Shown piece after piece: positions 38,906 through 51,460 of a stretch of DNA of 64,000 bases. The notes below the pieces were generated by a model, which was given only the letters and a program-made list of their open reading frames with translations, was not told the origin of the DNA and ran no database searches. The position numbers and the translations under genes were made by a program. Origin of the DNA: Phorcus lineatus. Lineage: Eukaryota; Mollusca; Gastropoda; Trochida; Trochidae. How positions within the stretch are numbered: the first letter of the stretch is position 1; each line of letters starts with the position of its first letter. Where the stretch lies: contig OV121086.1 in NCBI GenBank assembly GCA_921293015.1, forward strand, positions 31,123,194 through 31,187,193. Direction: 5' to 3'.

Positions 38906-39531
38906 AGTTTTCACTCTTTTCAAAATATTCAAAAATTATAATCTTAATTAAAATCCTCATGTTTTCTTTGCCTGTTGTGAAATTTTGAACAAGATTGCAT
39001 CAATAGAAAGAGAGATAATTAATATTGAACTTTAAATCTTCCTCGTTTTAACGCGTCTCTTTCCGCGGCACAAGAAGCAGTCTATTTATAGCGCACGTCC
39101 TTTATTAGCTTCACAGCGACAGGCGTTAATTAGATCGCTCGTCTTCAAGATGTTCCGACGCATGTAGTTTGTTTTTGTTGTCGTTATATTATAACAATTA
39201 TATGTAATATAAAACTTTGCAATAAAGCAGTAATAAAAGAAGTAATTATAGTTGACATAACGTATATACATTGAGATTGCCTTTTTATAGATAATTTATG
39301 CAAGCTTATGAACAAAGAGGCTTTGGGGACATGTATTAATCTGTCACTACATGAATTATATTGTAGTTTAAACATATTTTATTTCATTATATAGCGCTTC
39401 TTAACAAATATACTATTACATACAAAGTGACGTACATATGGACGAATGAACACATACATACAGTAAACAGGACGGAATAGATGCATGATTATGTTGGACA
39501 CTTTTCAATGAAACAATTAATGTTTACAAAC

Positions 39532-39885
39532 TTATTTCATACCGCTGATAACTACATGTTCTTTGATATGTGCAGGGCACATTGGACAACGATTGATGAA
39601 TTCCGAAAATCTCTTTGATAAAGTGATAAAATTATTAACAGATTTCAGTAGTCCTTGGTTAGCCTCTTGTGATGAGCCCGGGTGACAAAATTGAATTGAC
39701 GACGGATTAAACCTTTTTTGAAAGAAATATGCCTTAAGTCTTATGTCATTAACATTTGGACAGGTGATGAAGGAATTTAAGGCGTCTTCAAAGTGATAGC
39801 CACTATCACATGCAGGTCTATTAGATATAAATCTAGTGAACCGATCTCTATCAAGATCAATACACCCAACTCGAATATGAAAAGA
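39532..39885 (-). pseudogene. Non-LTR retrotransposon (LINE) C-terminal fragment, minus strand
   Basis: The minus strand is open for 118 codons including the stop and has no early ATG. It reads HIRVGCIDLDRDRFTRFI, then RPACDSGYHFEDALNSFITC and PNVNDIR, and later KSVNNFITLSKRFSEFI. This is the typical end of a Jockey/CR1-type reverse transcriptase ORF: an R-G-C motif, a C-x-C-G-like pair (here C-x-S-G), an E-D-x-x-H/N-x-F-x-x-C segment and a helix ending in KRF. The second cysteine of the CxC pair is lost. No reverse transcriptase domain is seen upstream (above 39885), so this is a fragment. Confidence 0.72.
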
Positions 39886-41476
39886 TTATATAGTGAAAGA
39901 GAATACTAGTTGTTATTACGTCTATGCAATCCTTTTGAAGTCCTAAAGCCTTAAGAAAACTGCTTAACATATGATGTTTTGATCATTCAATACTAAAAGG
40001 AAAATGCTGACGCTTACCAACTTATAAATGCGACGTTTTGTAAAAGAAGCATGAAATGCAAGTGTGCTTACAAAAATCGTTTTTTTATGCGAAGTAGAAC
40101 AATCGTTCCTCAATATAACATTATCACTTGATGGATAAACATTTTATTACATATAAAAACGGCATCGGAATGGTGAACAAGCTTGTTATATATCAATACA
40201 TCTCTCAAGACAATGTACTGCAAGTGGTCAAATCAAAATAGTGACGCAAATGATGTTAGCTATTACGCTAAATTAATAATGTTTATGTTATGTCAACAAC
40301 ATTAAGGCGTACATATATACAAAGTTATCTTTAACATGTTTTAAAGACAGGTGTTATGAAAGGTCTGGTTCAGTGTGTTTTACAACGCAGTGTATAAAAT
40401 CGCATTTAAGTTGAATATTTGTCTGTGAAATTTTAAGGATGAAATTATGATGATACAATCGGAGATTGATTTAAAATTTTCATTATTTCATTACTTTCGA
40501 CAGGGGATTCACCTCGCACGACATGCGTTCCGATATGGGTTTCTGATCATCAATGGATAGGAATCAGAATGACTTGAAAAATGATATTTACAAACCTGGT
40601 AGTGTCGGTTAACGAAATTACCACTCTTACAGAGAAAGGGACATCAACGGTCTGTGCCATCATTAATGATAGATTCACTTCAGTAAAAGTACAATAAAAA
40701 TTATCTCGTCCTAATGCTGGATTGATATCGTTATTTTTTTCTCGTCAATTCAGAGTAGATGGATACATACTATTGACATTAAAAGATAATGAAATTAAAA
40801 TATATAGTTGGATTAAGATTGAACATAATGAAAACAGCATGCTTTACATTTTGTCATAGATATTATATCATATTCCACCCAGTGATTCAGACACTCTACC
40901 CCTGCATGAACGAACCGGTTAAGCTTCATTCAACAATGACGTTATCTAATTAATCAACCAGTCAGCGAGGCATACAGCAATAAAACACAGCTGTCTCGGA
41001 ACAGGAAATGATAATAAAGATATTATGTAAGAGATCGCCGACATACGTAGTTTATAGCACTTCAAGGAAGTTATTTAGTACTTGGAAAGTCTGGTCGAAA
41101 TAGTAACTGTAATCTCGCTCTTCTCCTGTGTCATCAGTCAGAGATCGTATAGACATGTGCGGTGGAGCTTGACCTGCTAATGAGCGAGACGAGTTGTGTA
41201 ACCCCCGGGTAGCAGTAATGTAGTACAGTCAGTTATTTGTTTCATATCCCTGTCTATACGATCCCTGCTTCAGTTGACGAGCTGGAATAAACATTGTCAA
41301 TACACTTCCTCTCTAAGTCTGTTTAATTTGTTTATGAGTGTATGAGGAAAACCTTTAGGTGCCCAGTTAAAAAATAACGTCTTCTCACAACCCGCTTACC
41401 GCTCGTTATTGAACTAAGCTTTTCCCAGTGTTTATATATTCCACCGATCGGCACAAAATCACACAAGTGCAATTCG

Positions 41477-41911
41477 ATGGATCGCCAAACAGTATTTATA
41501 ACCAAACTTATTAAAACCTGTCGGAACGTAGATACATGTATGTCTAAATTGACAACGTTCTTTAAAAGTAAGAATAATCGCGCGCCTGAATATCAATGTA
41601 ACCTTCTACCTACAACAACTAACAATAACGACAGAGAAAATTCATCTGTTCGAACAGTAAAATGTAGGACAGCGTTAAATGCAAGAACGTTTTTCCTGAC
41701 ACAATAAAACTATGGAATTATTTAACTCCTGGCAATAAAATCGTTAATTCAAATGAATTAGCTAGATTATCAACTTTCGCCCGCTGTGGTGACTTGAACG
41801 CTGAACAGTTAAACAGACATATCATAGAAAGCTAGACCTGTTCCTGCATGTGGTCATCCAGTCGATAACGCTGTTCACTATTTCTTCACATGCCAAAAGT
41901 ACGATCCAGGT
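41477..41911 (+). pseudogene. LINE reverse-transcriptase C-terminal fragment, plus strand
   Basis: The plus strand reads NRAPEYQCNLLPTTTNNND, RTVKCRTALNARTFFLT, then after a one-base shift at about 41702 TIKLWNYLTP, FARCGDLNAEQLNRHIIES, and after a second shift near 41845 CGHPVDNAVHYFFTCQKYDP. The last block is the C-G-H-x3-(D/E)-x4-H-Y-F-F-x-C zinc-binding-like end common to animal LINE ORF2 proteins. Two frameshifts make it inactive. It abuts an opposite-strand LINE fragment near 41900-41915. Confidence 0.72.
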
Positions 41912-42316
41912 TACAGATGACATAATTATCTGCTTGCAACACATTCTTAAAACGACGGTAAGTCCGCAATTTGTTACCATTGATCAAACCTTTATCATTC
42001 CATAATTCAGCATGCCAACTGTCATTGTCTAAGAGTAACAACCACTGTTTTGCAACCTCAAAGTCAACATTTGAGACATTTAAAATATCTACAAGTGGTA
42101 AATTCCAATTTGAAATCAAATTGAAAACATGATTATACTAGGAAGTTCTAAAATTGCGTGACCATGCATTAATGATTGATACAATGTTACACTGCGACGT
42201 TTGTATACGACGCCAGAATCTTAGTATTTCGATATTCTGTTTTTGTCAGACAAGATGCCCAGCCCATTTCACCACGGACTGCTATACTGCATATGTAATT
42301 GCTTCGGAGTGGCCTT
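41912..42316 (-). pseudogene. Second LINE ORF fragment, minus strand, abutting the plus-strand one
   Basis: On the minus strand from about 42316 downwards the frames give NYICSIAVRGEMGW, ILRFWRRIQ, SIINAWSRNF, then one open frame from 42119 with NWNLPLVDILNV, WLLLLDNDSWHAELWND and GNKLRTYRRFKNV. This matches the linker after the reverse transcriptase domain in many invertebrate LINEs (x-G-D/E-M-G-W, LR-x-W-x-R, then KLRTY-x-x-F). It is a different family or region from the neighbour on the plus strand. Stops at about 42240 and 42140 break it. The open frame continues to 41886, but its last residues read through the other fragment. Confidence 0.6.
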
Positions 42317-43466
42317 AAAATAAGCACCTTGGAGCTTGTTGGACAATCATTTCATGAATTGAACATTATCATGAATAAAAATGTTTCAATTAAAACAAGC
42401 ATCTCAACACAGTCGGTACAGTTAAAACACTCTCTCATTAATCGAGAAGATTTTCATAACGCTAACGTTGTTTCAAGTGAAACACCGCTTATGATCATAA
42501 CTAACGATCGTCTTTATTGGTAACGGCTTTTGGATACATATTTCCATGCTGTAGTCTTTCATGACTTTGTTTAGGCAACATTTATCAACTCCCCTGCCAC
42601 TCACGCTGACACCCTCTGATATCGTCCACACCGTTATATGCAACACCATTTGACGCTGGATACACTGAACGGAGTCTTGTCCGTAGTGAACCTACACGGT
42701 TATAAGAACATTATTCATTTGATGTATTTGTATGTTTCGATATTAATAACCGTTTTAAAAATGTCGAAGATAGACATGACAGCTATGAAAGTTCAACAAC
42801 TGTTCATTCTTCGTTCCAAGTAACTTTGTATGGTTTGATTTTGTAGAGAGTCAAATACACCGTGCGTTCATTAATTTTGATTTCTTATAGCATAAAAGTA
42901 GTGAAAATAGTAACCGTATATGTATATTTCGAGGCGAGATATAACATTCATATTTATATATAGCGAATTTCAATACTTTGAATATGATAAATGTGTTTAA
43001 AACTGTGACCTCTACCGTCCCACGGTAATAAATATGTCCCATTTCGTTGACTGAATTGCGTAACACAGTCGCAGTCGTCTTCAGCAAAAGATGAGCATTC
43101 TTCCGTCTATGTCTGGACAGCCCGGTTGTGTATTGTAGAATACACAGTTAATTCACTTTGAAATTTCGACATGTTCTTTCCAGGTTACGGTTCTCCGTAC
43201 ACTTGCCTGTTCGGGAGATACGGTTCACTGAGTAAATTGCACGTAAAACAGTAATTATTATTGCAGTTACTCGTCATCATTCCTTTAAAAACCTTTCGTA
43301 TTTGAAAGAGTGAAAGAGATAGTAAGCCTTGATAAATCCCGTTAAGCATTTTATGACTTTACATGTTTGTTTTTCTCCATAACTTACACAGTCGAACAAA
43401 CTTCAACTTAAACTCACAAGTTACATGATAGTACTGACGCTATGTCTTGTTGATTTCTTTTTTTGG

Positions 43467-43949
43467 TTAAAGGGGCAAAAAAAATGTTGTTGGGGTCAAG
43501 TATGTAAAACTTTATGAATGGTGTTATTTTTATCGATAAGTAGTGGTGGTTTATGAAATTCAGCATCCCGATTTTTACCAGTTAAGTATAGCGACAATAA
43601 GCAATTTTCAGTCGCAATGTGTGATAAAAAAACGGACAATGACTTGCGGCATTGAGCAAAACGTTATTTTGGAAACTTAATTACAGCAGACAAAAATATA
43701 AATATGGTTTTGTAGTGTTTAATAAGTGTTGAGTAATGAACATGTAAATGTGACCAAATAGTTTAAACTCTTAAAAATACATTTCCGTTTCCAAATTTAG
43801 AACACAGGAAAACATGTCTTGATTTTGGCATTTTAGAGATAAAACTGAATGTTTAGGGAGACAATTAGAACCTCACTAAGGACCCATGGTCTTTGAGCTA
43901 TTATCTGTGTAATATGAAAAATCAGAATGCATACTCTGTGTCACTTTAA
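43467..43949 (+). mobile_element. MITE family A-related copy
   Basis: TTAAAGGGGC at the left and GTGTCACTTTAA at the right. The interior keeps the family order (TAxAACTTxATxxxTG, ACAATAA, CGGACAATGACTTGCG). Confidence 0.65.
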
Positions 43950-44382
43950 AATGACTGCAAACTTATAAAACATTGATGTTGATTACTAACACCGACGTTA
44001 CCAGTAAAGTGGGCAACAAAGGTTATATTTATATATATTATAATTAGGTTATCAAAATTACATTTCAGACTGATTGCAGGTTAAACTTACTTTACTAAAT
44101 TTCAAAACTCATTAAACACTGGACTATTTTCACGACTCAACGCCTGGTCACTCACAGGGTCGCACTCACAGGCGGTGTCGAACCAGAAGCCAATTAGCCA
44201 ATTAACACCACTCAGGCTGTGGGGATGAGGAACGAACCTTCATCGTTTTATTGTTTCATTGGGTCAAATAGGAAATGAAGTTGAACGATAAGGATCATTT
44301 ACAGTACGTTACATAAGTGATTTGTTTGACTCAGTTTTGTATCTCTCTGTTTGGTATCGTTCCAAAAAAAGTTAAGTTACAG

Positions 44383-44600
44383 TTAAAGGGCCACAGAGTA
44401 TGTTGTTAGAGTGAAATATGCCAAACTTCTTTATAGTGCTATTTTCTCAAGAAGGGATGGTTGTTTAGAAAACTTAAGACCTTCGTGCTTATGAGTTCAG
44501 TATAGTGACAATAAAACAGGTTAAAGTCTCGGTTGGTGTTCGAAAACCGGACAGTGACGCGCGTCAATGACTCAAACGTGATTTTTAAAACCTATTTACA
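44383..44600 (+). mobile_element. MITE family A, 5' half
   Basis: TTAAAGGGCCACAGAGTATG, GAAATATGCCAAACTT and AAAACCGGACAGTGACGCGC match the left half of the complete copy. No right end was found. Confidence 0.72.
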
Positions 44601-46296
44601 TCAAGCACAAATGTAAATATTGATTAGCAGGATAAATTAGGACTTTTAACTTTTAACATGTAAAATGTATGCAGATTTTCGACGTCCTTACACTTATATG
44701 GCCGTTTTTCATGTATCAATGAAAAATAAAAATAGCAAAATTTGGGAATTTGGGAGATTTACTGCATTCATAGAATATGAACACCTCAAATATGATGTAC
44801 TTAAAACAGCGAAATATATTGTTCGCTATTTAGACTAGTTTGATCATTTATAAAAGTTTACACATAAATATATAGTTTTCATACTAAAGATCAATTGTTT
44901 TATTCAAATGTATGTTGTTCCAATCCGTTACTACTCAGTATTACTAACAAACATGTACAGCATGGAGGAAATCTAATATACCGTCTCTCAAGAAAAAGTT
45001 TATGAAGCAAACACAGTTCTGGAATAAAAATATTTTAAACCTTTAAACCATACCATGGATAATGAAACAATTCTACATAATTTTGATCGAATATTGAATA
45101 TGTTGTCACAGTGTTTCACTACTCAGTATATAAACATACACCTTGGAGAATTACTGTGACGCTCTACTCACTGTGTGAGTGGACATCGGCATGGCTCTTA
45201 TAATTATGTTGTCAGATAATACGACGCGACAAGGATGAGCGTACCTTCATCTTCCACAAATTAAAAGATACTTCCTAAGATTATCCGTAGAAAGACATGC
45301 ACATAATTTGTTTGAACAAATTAGTAACGGTGTTTCAACAGTCTGAATATAGTTCGAGTTTACTATTGTCAGGCCCAAAGCATTGTAGTTGTACATGTAT
45401 AGTAAGCGCGCACACTATAAAAAAAGATGACGGCGAGGGAAAATAAAAGCTTAAGACAAACTAGAACGGCGACAAGTTGATGTGACCGACGACAATTGCT
45501 TGGTTAAAACTGCGAATGCTTTCATGATTGAATAAAACGTCAAAAGCGCATGCTTGCTTAGACCTAGAAAACCCTTTTTTCTCAACATTCAGATAAGTCA
45601 TTATAACGTGAAAATGTTGCCTTCATATTTTCATGTAGAGACAGAGAACTAACTCTCACAATCTTTTCATTTCCTGAAGCGCAAGCAGAGGTCCTTTGCA
45701 TTAATCAATCCCCCTATAACCAATTCAATTATAATATGTAAGTCTTTGAAGAAACGAGGGTATTTTTTATTTGCATATTTACTTCAAATATGTCCTTATT
45801 AAACCAACAAGAATGGGATTTTCTTTTTTTTTATCTCATTCACCTATTTATTTAAAACGTTATTTTGCACGCATGTTTAGTTTACAGATTGAATATTACG
45901 AACTGAGAGAGAAACGTAATTTACTAATTCCTTTTGCATATAAGAAAGATCAATGCATTTGACGTACATGAAATAAAAATAGAAGACTTAGATAGATAGT
46001 ACGTACGTTTTCTCTGAGGTGATAAAGGGCTTTGATTATAAACCTAATCAAAATCATTTTGAAGGCAAAGCTGTACGCTGACTTAAGTTGTTGACCAGAC
46101 GCGTTACAGCTCATTAGCGCGTTAGCAATGCGTAGCGTTATAATGAGGATGCGTTGTAGAGGAGGGAAACTTTAACATTGAATATCTTCTTTCCTAATTA
46201 ACATAAGCAGTTCATCTTTTCAAATTGTGCAAAAGATAACATACAGTTTCAGAAAAAAATAAAATTATTTGAATATCTCTCAAAAAATAAAAACTC
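44601..46296. other. Non-coding, TE-derived in part
   Basis: No coding match. The stretch 46080-46190 (ACGCGTTACAGC, TTAGCGCGTTAGC, GAGGATGCGTTG) looks loosely like the reverse complement of 39040-39130, supporting an inverted arrangement around the arrays. Confidence 0.4.
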
Positions 46297-46440
46297 GAAA
46301 TTTCTAGAAATTTCTAGAAAGTTTCTAGATACGTTCTAGAAAGTTTCTAGAAAGTTTCTAGATCCGTTCTAGAAAGTTTCTAGATCCGTTCTAGAAAGTT
46401 TCTAGATACGTTCTAGATACGTTCTAGAAATTTCTAGAAA
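46297..46440. repeat. TTCTAGAA (heat-shock-element-like) array, right
   Basis: Eight TTCTAGAA cores, several inside AAAGTTTCTAGATACGTTC or ATCCGTTC units. It is the reverse complement of the left array in unit order, and flanking bases on both sides also look related (ACCATAAACAAAC-like outside; TTTCGAGTTTT inside). Five phased pentamers lie at 46297-46319. Confidence 0.9.
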
Positions 46441-48173
46441 GGGGGTAGTTTGTTTATGGTTGTAGTGTAACTTTTCATGTCCAAAATTTGGGAACTGAAG
46501 TTGATGTGTGTTGCAGGTGACACCCAATGGCCGAGGGAAAATAAAGCGCAGCTGAGAAGCATAGCAGAATTATGGAGGAATACAAATGTTTCAATGAATG
46601 AATGAAAAAAATTGAGGTATTTAATGACTGCGTGAATGTTGATGTGATTCAATCTTTTTTTAACATTCAATAGCTAATATTTGAAATTGTCATCTAATCA
46701 ACGCGCTTTACTGGGTGATCATTTAACTATAAACCCAAATCGTCATTGGTTGACTAGCAATGGTTCGAGGTCACGGGTCAGGTTGACACAGCGTTGACAC
46801 AAAGACACGTAACTGCACTGTGAGGAGTTTAATATAAAGTAATCTTGTTACCATAGAATTGGCTCTTAGTATCTTATTATTCGCTATAATTTTCGTACAT
46901 TCGTGAATAAAAAGATTATAAGGGATCCACTTATGGTTTGATTCAGTCCAAGAAAGTAACGCCAATTATCATGATTTTAAAATAATTGATTAATATAAAA
47001 TCATAAATGTCAAACTTTCAAATTCTTCCACAAATATATAATAATAAATTCAAACTTTACGTGCCAATATCATAAAACTGTCTCTCAATACTTCACATAA
47101 ATGTCATACTCTGGAGATTAAGTTTCGGGTTTAAATAAGTCTGAAACTATATAATATTAGTTAATTTCCATATCTGCCAGTCATACCTTTCACAACAACA
47201 CTCGAGTTTTCTTCAACTAGCAATCAGACTGTTAACTGAGCATTTATAAAACCGCATCCCAAACTTTTGTTCACCACCTTGCTTATCTCACTTAAAATAT
47301 CGTGTTATTTATATTTCTATATAAGGTAAGTCTGCATGAAGTAAAGGGAACCTATATGCTGGGAGTTTTCATTTCAAACGAGGCGATTGAACGTCCAAAT
47401 TTTTAGAGACTAATGGCTAAAAATTTCGAAGACTCAAGGTTTTTATCTTTTACTTTTGAATCTCTCATGAGTGATCGACAGGATAAAAATGAGTCATGTG
47501 ACTTCTTCTATGCCCAATCAGCGCACTTATTGCAGATTCATGTAAAGTTTTTTATCCTCCAAACTGGATTTTCAAACTTGAAAAGATTTGTAAGCATGAA
47601 CAAATGATGATAATTAAGTAAGGGCATTTGAAGTGATAAAATTGACGACCATGCGAAATTGAAATAACATGATATTGTACTTCAGTTGGATAAATTATGT
47701 TAACTGGGTAAAACGCTTAAGGTTTTGTGGGTTTGTATCTCATAGTGTATGAATGTAGACTAAAATAGTTATGCATAATTTTAATAATTCACTTTTCCTT
47801 CATCCATTATGTTCTTTTCTTCGGGCTCTTAAATTCATGTGTATTCCGTCAACTCTAGACTTTCTGAATGAGGACCTAGACTGTATTAAGGCTCCAATTT
47901 GTACACAGTCGTGAAGCAGGGTGGAGCGAGAGCGAATGCGTTCCCCCCTGTGACAGGATGTGTTTAGTTGATCATATGACAAGTTATATGCAAAAAGAAC
48001 GTAAAATTTCGACTTATGATTGCACTGCCGTTTATCGATAATCATTGAAAACAAATTATTATGATACTTTTGGTACTTCGAGGATGAACATGCAAGATTA
48101 TGCGATGTGATTTGAAATGAACTCTGAATCTATGGTACCACTGGCCCCTATCTATGCAGAAGCAAAGTTTAGC

Positions 48174-48400
48174 GCATTCTCTCCCAAAAGAGGTAGCTCC
48201 GTCATAAATTCCTATACAACCTCTGTCTTAATACGAAGGTTTCTCGGGCTTCAGGCACCCCCTGCCGGCGCAATATTGCAACTTAAACTACCTCGCATTA
48301 TTTCAGCCAATGAAAACACCGAATGCATGAATAACATATTTGTTGTCACATAGGCCTATATGCAATGATGCTGTCGCAAAATGAGGCGTGTCTATTCTGT
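48174..48400 (+). mobile_element. MITE family D copy 2
   Basis: CATTCTCTCCCAAAAGAGGT, CCTATACAACC and CAGCCAATGAAAACA match 6820-7076. The right end is unclear. Confidence 0.72.
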
Positions 48401-48559
48401 AAAGACGACTCCAAGTGCAAGATGCATATGAAATATCATGCTCTGTGTTACTTTAAATACATAAATAGGTGAACAAGCTTTTGGGATGCAGTTACATTCC
48501 TACGTGTCATTTTCTTTTCGCCAAGATATTAAATATTGCTAGTGTATGATTCACCAGGC

Positions 48560-48735
48560 TTCTGTGTTCACCTTAAATTACTTCAATTTATGACGTCAAG
48601 GTGTTTATTCTATCATTTCGCCGAGCATGTCATATGTATTATATTTAAGAGTTCATGCTTGAGGGGTTGTCATTGTTGAGTTGCTCGCAACCAGAAAGAT
48701 ACAAATTGAAATTCCCTTTAGTTATTCATAAACAT
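48560..48735 (+). mobile_element. Repeat family F copy 2
   Basis: It shares TTCGCCGAGCATGTCATATG and AAGAGTTCATGCTTGAGGGG with the 36.7-kb copy. It differs by an insertion after CATTGTTGAG. Confidence 0.75.
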
Positions 48736-50895
48736 CTGGTAGGTGGAAATTAATGCACTAGACACGTCGACGGGAAGACATTAAAAAGCTTAAATCTATA
48801 TGTGACTGGGGGTTGATAATATATATCTGCTGCATAATTTTATATATTTTAATATTTTATGTACAGGTTTAAGCATTTTCAAGATATGAAATCTAATATG
48901 ATAATTTTTTAGATGTTTCCGAATATATTTTTTTAAAAACTGATAAAAGCAGGGAATTTGGGGATTAATAACATAGAACGGTAAAGTTAAATTCACTGTT
49001 TAAAATAACGACATCGACAACATGAAACAATAAGGTGACGTCATAAGATGATTTTGACGATCTAGAAATTCCATTGTTCAAATTAGCATAAATTTATCTT
49101 AGTTTTATTATTCTAGACCTCCTTGCAGGTTTACTTTTTATCTGATTCTTCTTTTGTAATGTTTTCAGCATTTATGCGAATTTTTATTTTCTTCTATATT
49201 CTTTACCTACTTTTTTCCCTCATCATTCATCGTCCTTTTTATACAGCCTGTTCGTTCTTCTAACTTTTCTCATGTTCTTTATCTATTTAGCTTTAAGCCA
49301 TCATTAAATCATTTGAACAGAGGTGTTCAAATTTAAATCAACGCTTTACAACCATCCGCCCCTCCATCCGTCCCCTTTTCTTAACGCCACAGGTGATGTT
49401 AATTAAGAAAGTAAGTAGGTAGGTCCGCCAGGTAAATTATAACGTACTATCATTCTCGTGTTTTTGCCTCCCCTGTCCTTACCTATCACCCCTAGAGTAT
49501 ATAAATCTTCCTCAACAAGCCCCAACAGCTCGCGTCCGTCCTCTAACCCACCCCAGACAAATTCAAGTATGGGGATTAGGTCTGTTTGAGTTATTGCTCC
49601 ACTTCACTCAGAGAGCGGGTTCGAATCTGATTGTGAAACACTTGACGCTAATTGTTAGTGGGAAAAGACAGGGCTCCGTTTTCTGCCCGGTGATTTATTT
49701 CATTGTAAAGGTGTAGATAACTTGAGGACTTTGAATGAGCAACTAGGCTTTGGTCCGTGGTTGTATTTCACTTTGAAATCTTACCAGTTTATACATCGTG
49801 ACAATGTGGAGCTTTTTCTAAGACGGGTGTCGAATTTTCTTGTTTTTTAGGTAAAGTATATGTTAAAAGAGTAATAAAGTACTTGTATATTATGTATAAT
49901 GCATCTGGTTAGATTAAAAACGAAATTGCAGGTTTTTTCCTTTTCGTGATTGATACAGTTTAAAAAGGGATTTTGTTTTTAGAAAATGATGATTGAAGAG
50001 AAAACATCACAATGACACATGTTATGGTAGCCAATATGCCATTGACAGGAATAAGGTGTTTTATTAATTCGAACCATTATCATAAATTCAATAGAGTAGA
50101 GTTCTAAATCAACTGTAAAATTTGTACAAATACAAAAAATATTTAACTAATTCACGTTTTCGAAAGCAAAAAGAAAAAGAAAAGACTTTATTTTCTATGT
50201 ATCAGAAATATTTTATAAACATGATTTGAAAAAGAAGACGGAAAGGTTAGCTCTATAAAGAGTATTAAAATGATTCGATCTTATATACTCAAAATGCAAC
50301 TGTAAATCATTACAAAGTCAAATCTGAAGACAGAATTGTAGAACATATATCACCATTAACTAAAACAGTCAGAGATTGATGAAACATCTGCGCTTTATAT
50401 GCACAGTGTTCATACATATTGTAATAACAAGATATTAGAATACATTTCGTCTCGCTGCAAGTGACAGCATTATGAATCATTACTTAATCATACACAGTGC
50501 GGCGTCGAAAACAGGAGATGTAAGCCACCGGGGAAATCATTATTAACTGTTTTTCCCGAGAAACAAATTATTCCAAAATAACTCACACACGTAACGAAAT
50601 TATATAAACCTCGCAGGAGGTAAGCGACCAACACTGATAGTATATGGAAATGATAATGTTAGCACCGTTTATTCAATATGCCCAATTGCATAACAGCCTC
50701 TTCGTTTATCATGAATTATGTATATCACTTCACATGTACATAGGCCCGCAGTCTACTTTCAATTAAAGAGACAATAGCTCGGAGATTTTTTTAATAAACA
50801 AAGTCATCTAACGGAAACGAATTTTTTAAAATGTTTTTTTATTTTAAAGAAGTTATAAAACTAACGTGCCGTGATTGGTAATCTATGCAATCTAC
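48736..50895. other. Non-coding
   Basis: No gene seen. A perfect B-box-like GGGTTCGAATC at about 49618 has no convincing A box or tRNA fold. A C-rich patch occurs at 49340-49560. Confidence 0.45.
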
Positions 50896-51079
50896 TTCCC
50901 TACCTCAAATGATTAAAAGGTGTTCGCACAGAAATTATAGCCTGTAGTTTTTGCATGAAACTTTTTTGAGTAATGAGATGTTTTGACCCTCTGCAGATAA
51001 TAAGTTTGCCATAAACTTTTGTTTATTGGAGAAATATTTAAGAAATAAATCTTCAAGAAAACGTGCACTGTCCCTTTAA
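50896..51079 (+). mobile_element. Repeat family E copy 3
   Basis: TCCCTACCTCAAATGATTAA, AATGAGATGTTTTGACCCTC and GTGCACTGTCCCTTTAA. The end best preserves the family's right terminus. Confidence 0.78.
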
Positions 51080-51337
51080 TATACAGTTGCGGATCCAGGG
51101 GGGAGTTCGGGGGGCTCAGTTCGCCAACCCGAGGGTGAACCTCCCTTTCATAATCGCTTGATCGCCACTGATATCATTTTAAATGGATTTCACTTTACTT
51201 GTCCACATTGTAATCGTAGAATAGATAGATTGGCTTCGAACCCACTTTGGTAGAAACATTATCATATAGAGAAATATCGATTTTATTAACTGTAGGTTTA
51301 TGTGCTGCTTACCTTTATTTCAAACTGAGTTTGAATT

Positions 51338-51460
51338 GTAGATACTAATACCGTTATCTTGATAACTACGCCGAAACGTCGCAATCCTGCAATAGATAAC
51401 GGTTTTAGTATCTACACCAAAACGTCGCAATCCTGCAATAAAGAAGTTGTAAATCCATAA
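51338..51460. repeat. Hairpin repeat with duplicated ACGTCGCAATCCTGCAAT
   Basis: 21-bp arms at 51338-51358 and 51395-51415 are reverse complements with one mismatch (GTAGATACTAATACCGTTAT). The phrase AACGTCGCAATCCTGCAATA occurs both in the loop and after the right arm. A relative lies at 16375-16490. Confidence 0.82.

Noticed and set aside
49560-49640. tRNA gene at the GGGTTCGAATC box
   Set aside because: No paired acceptor stem, D arm or A box could be found; at most a SINE remnant.
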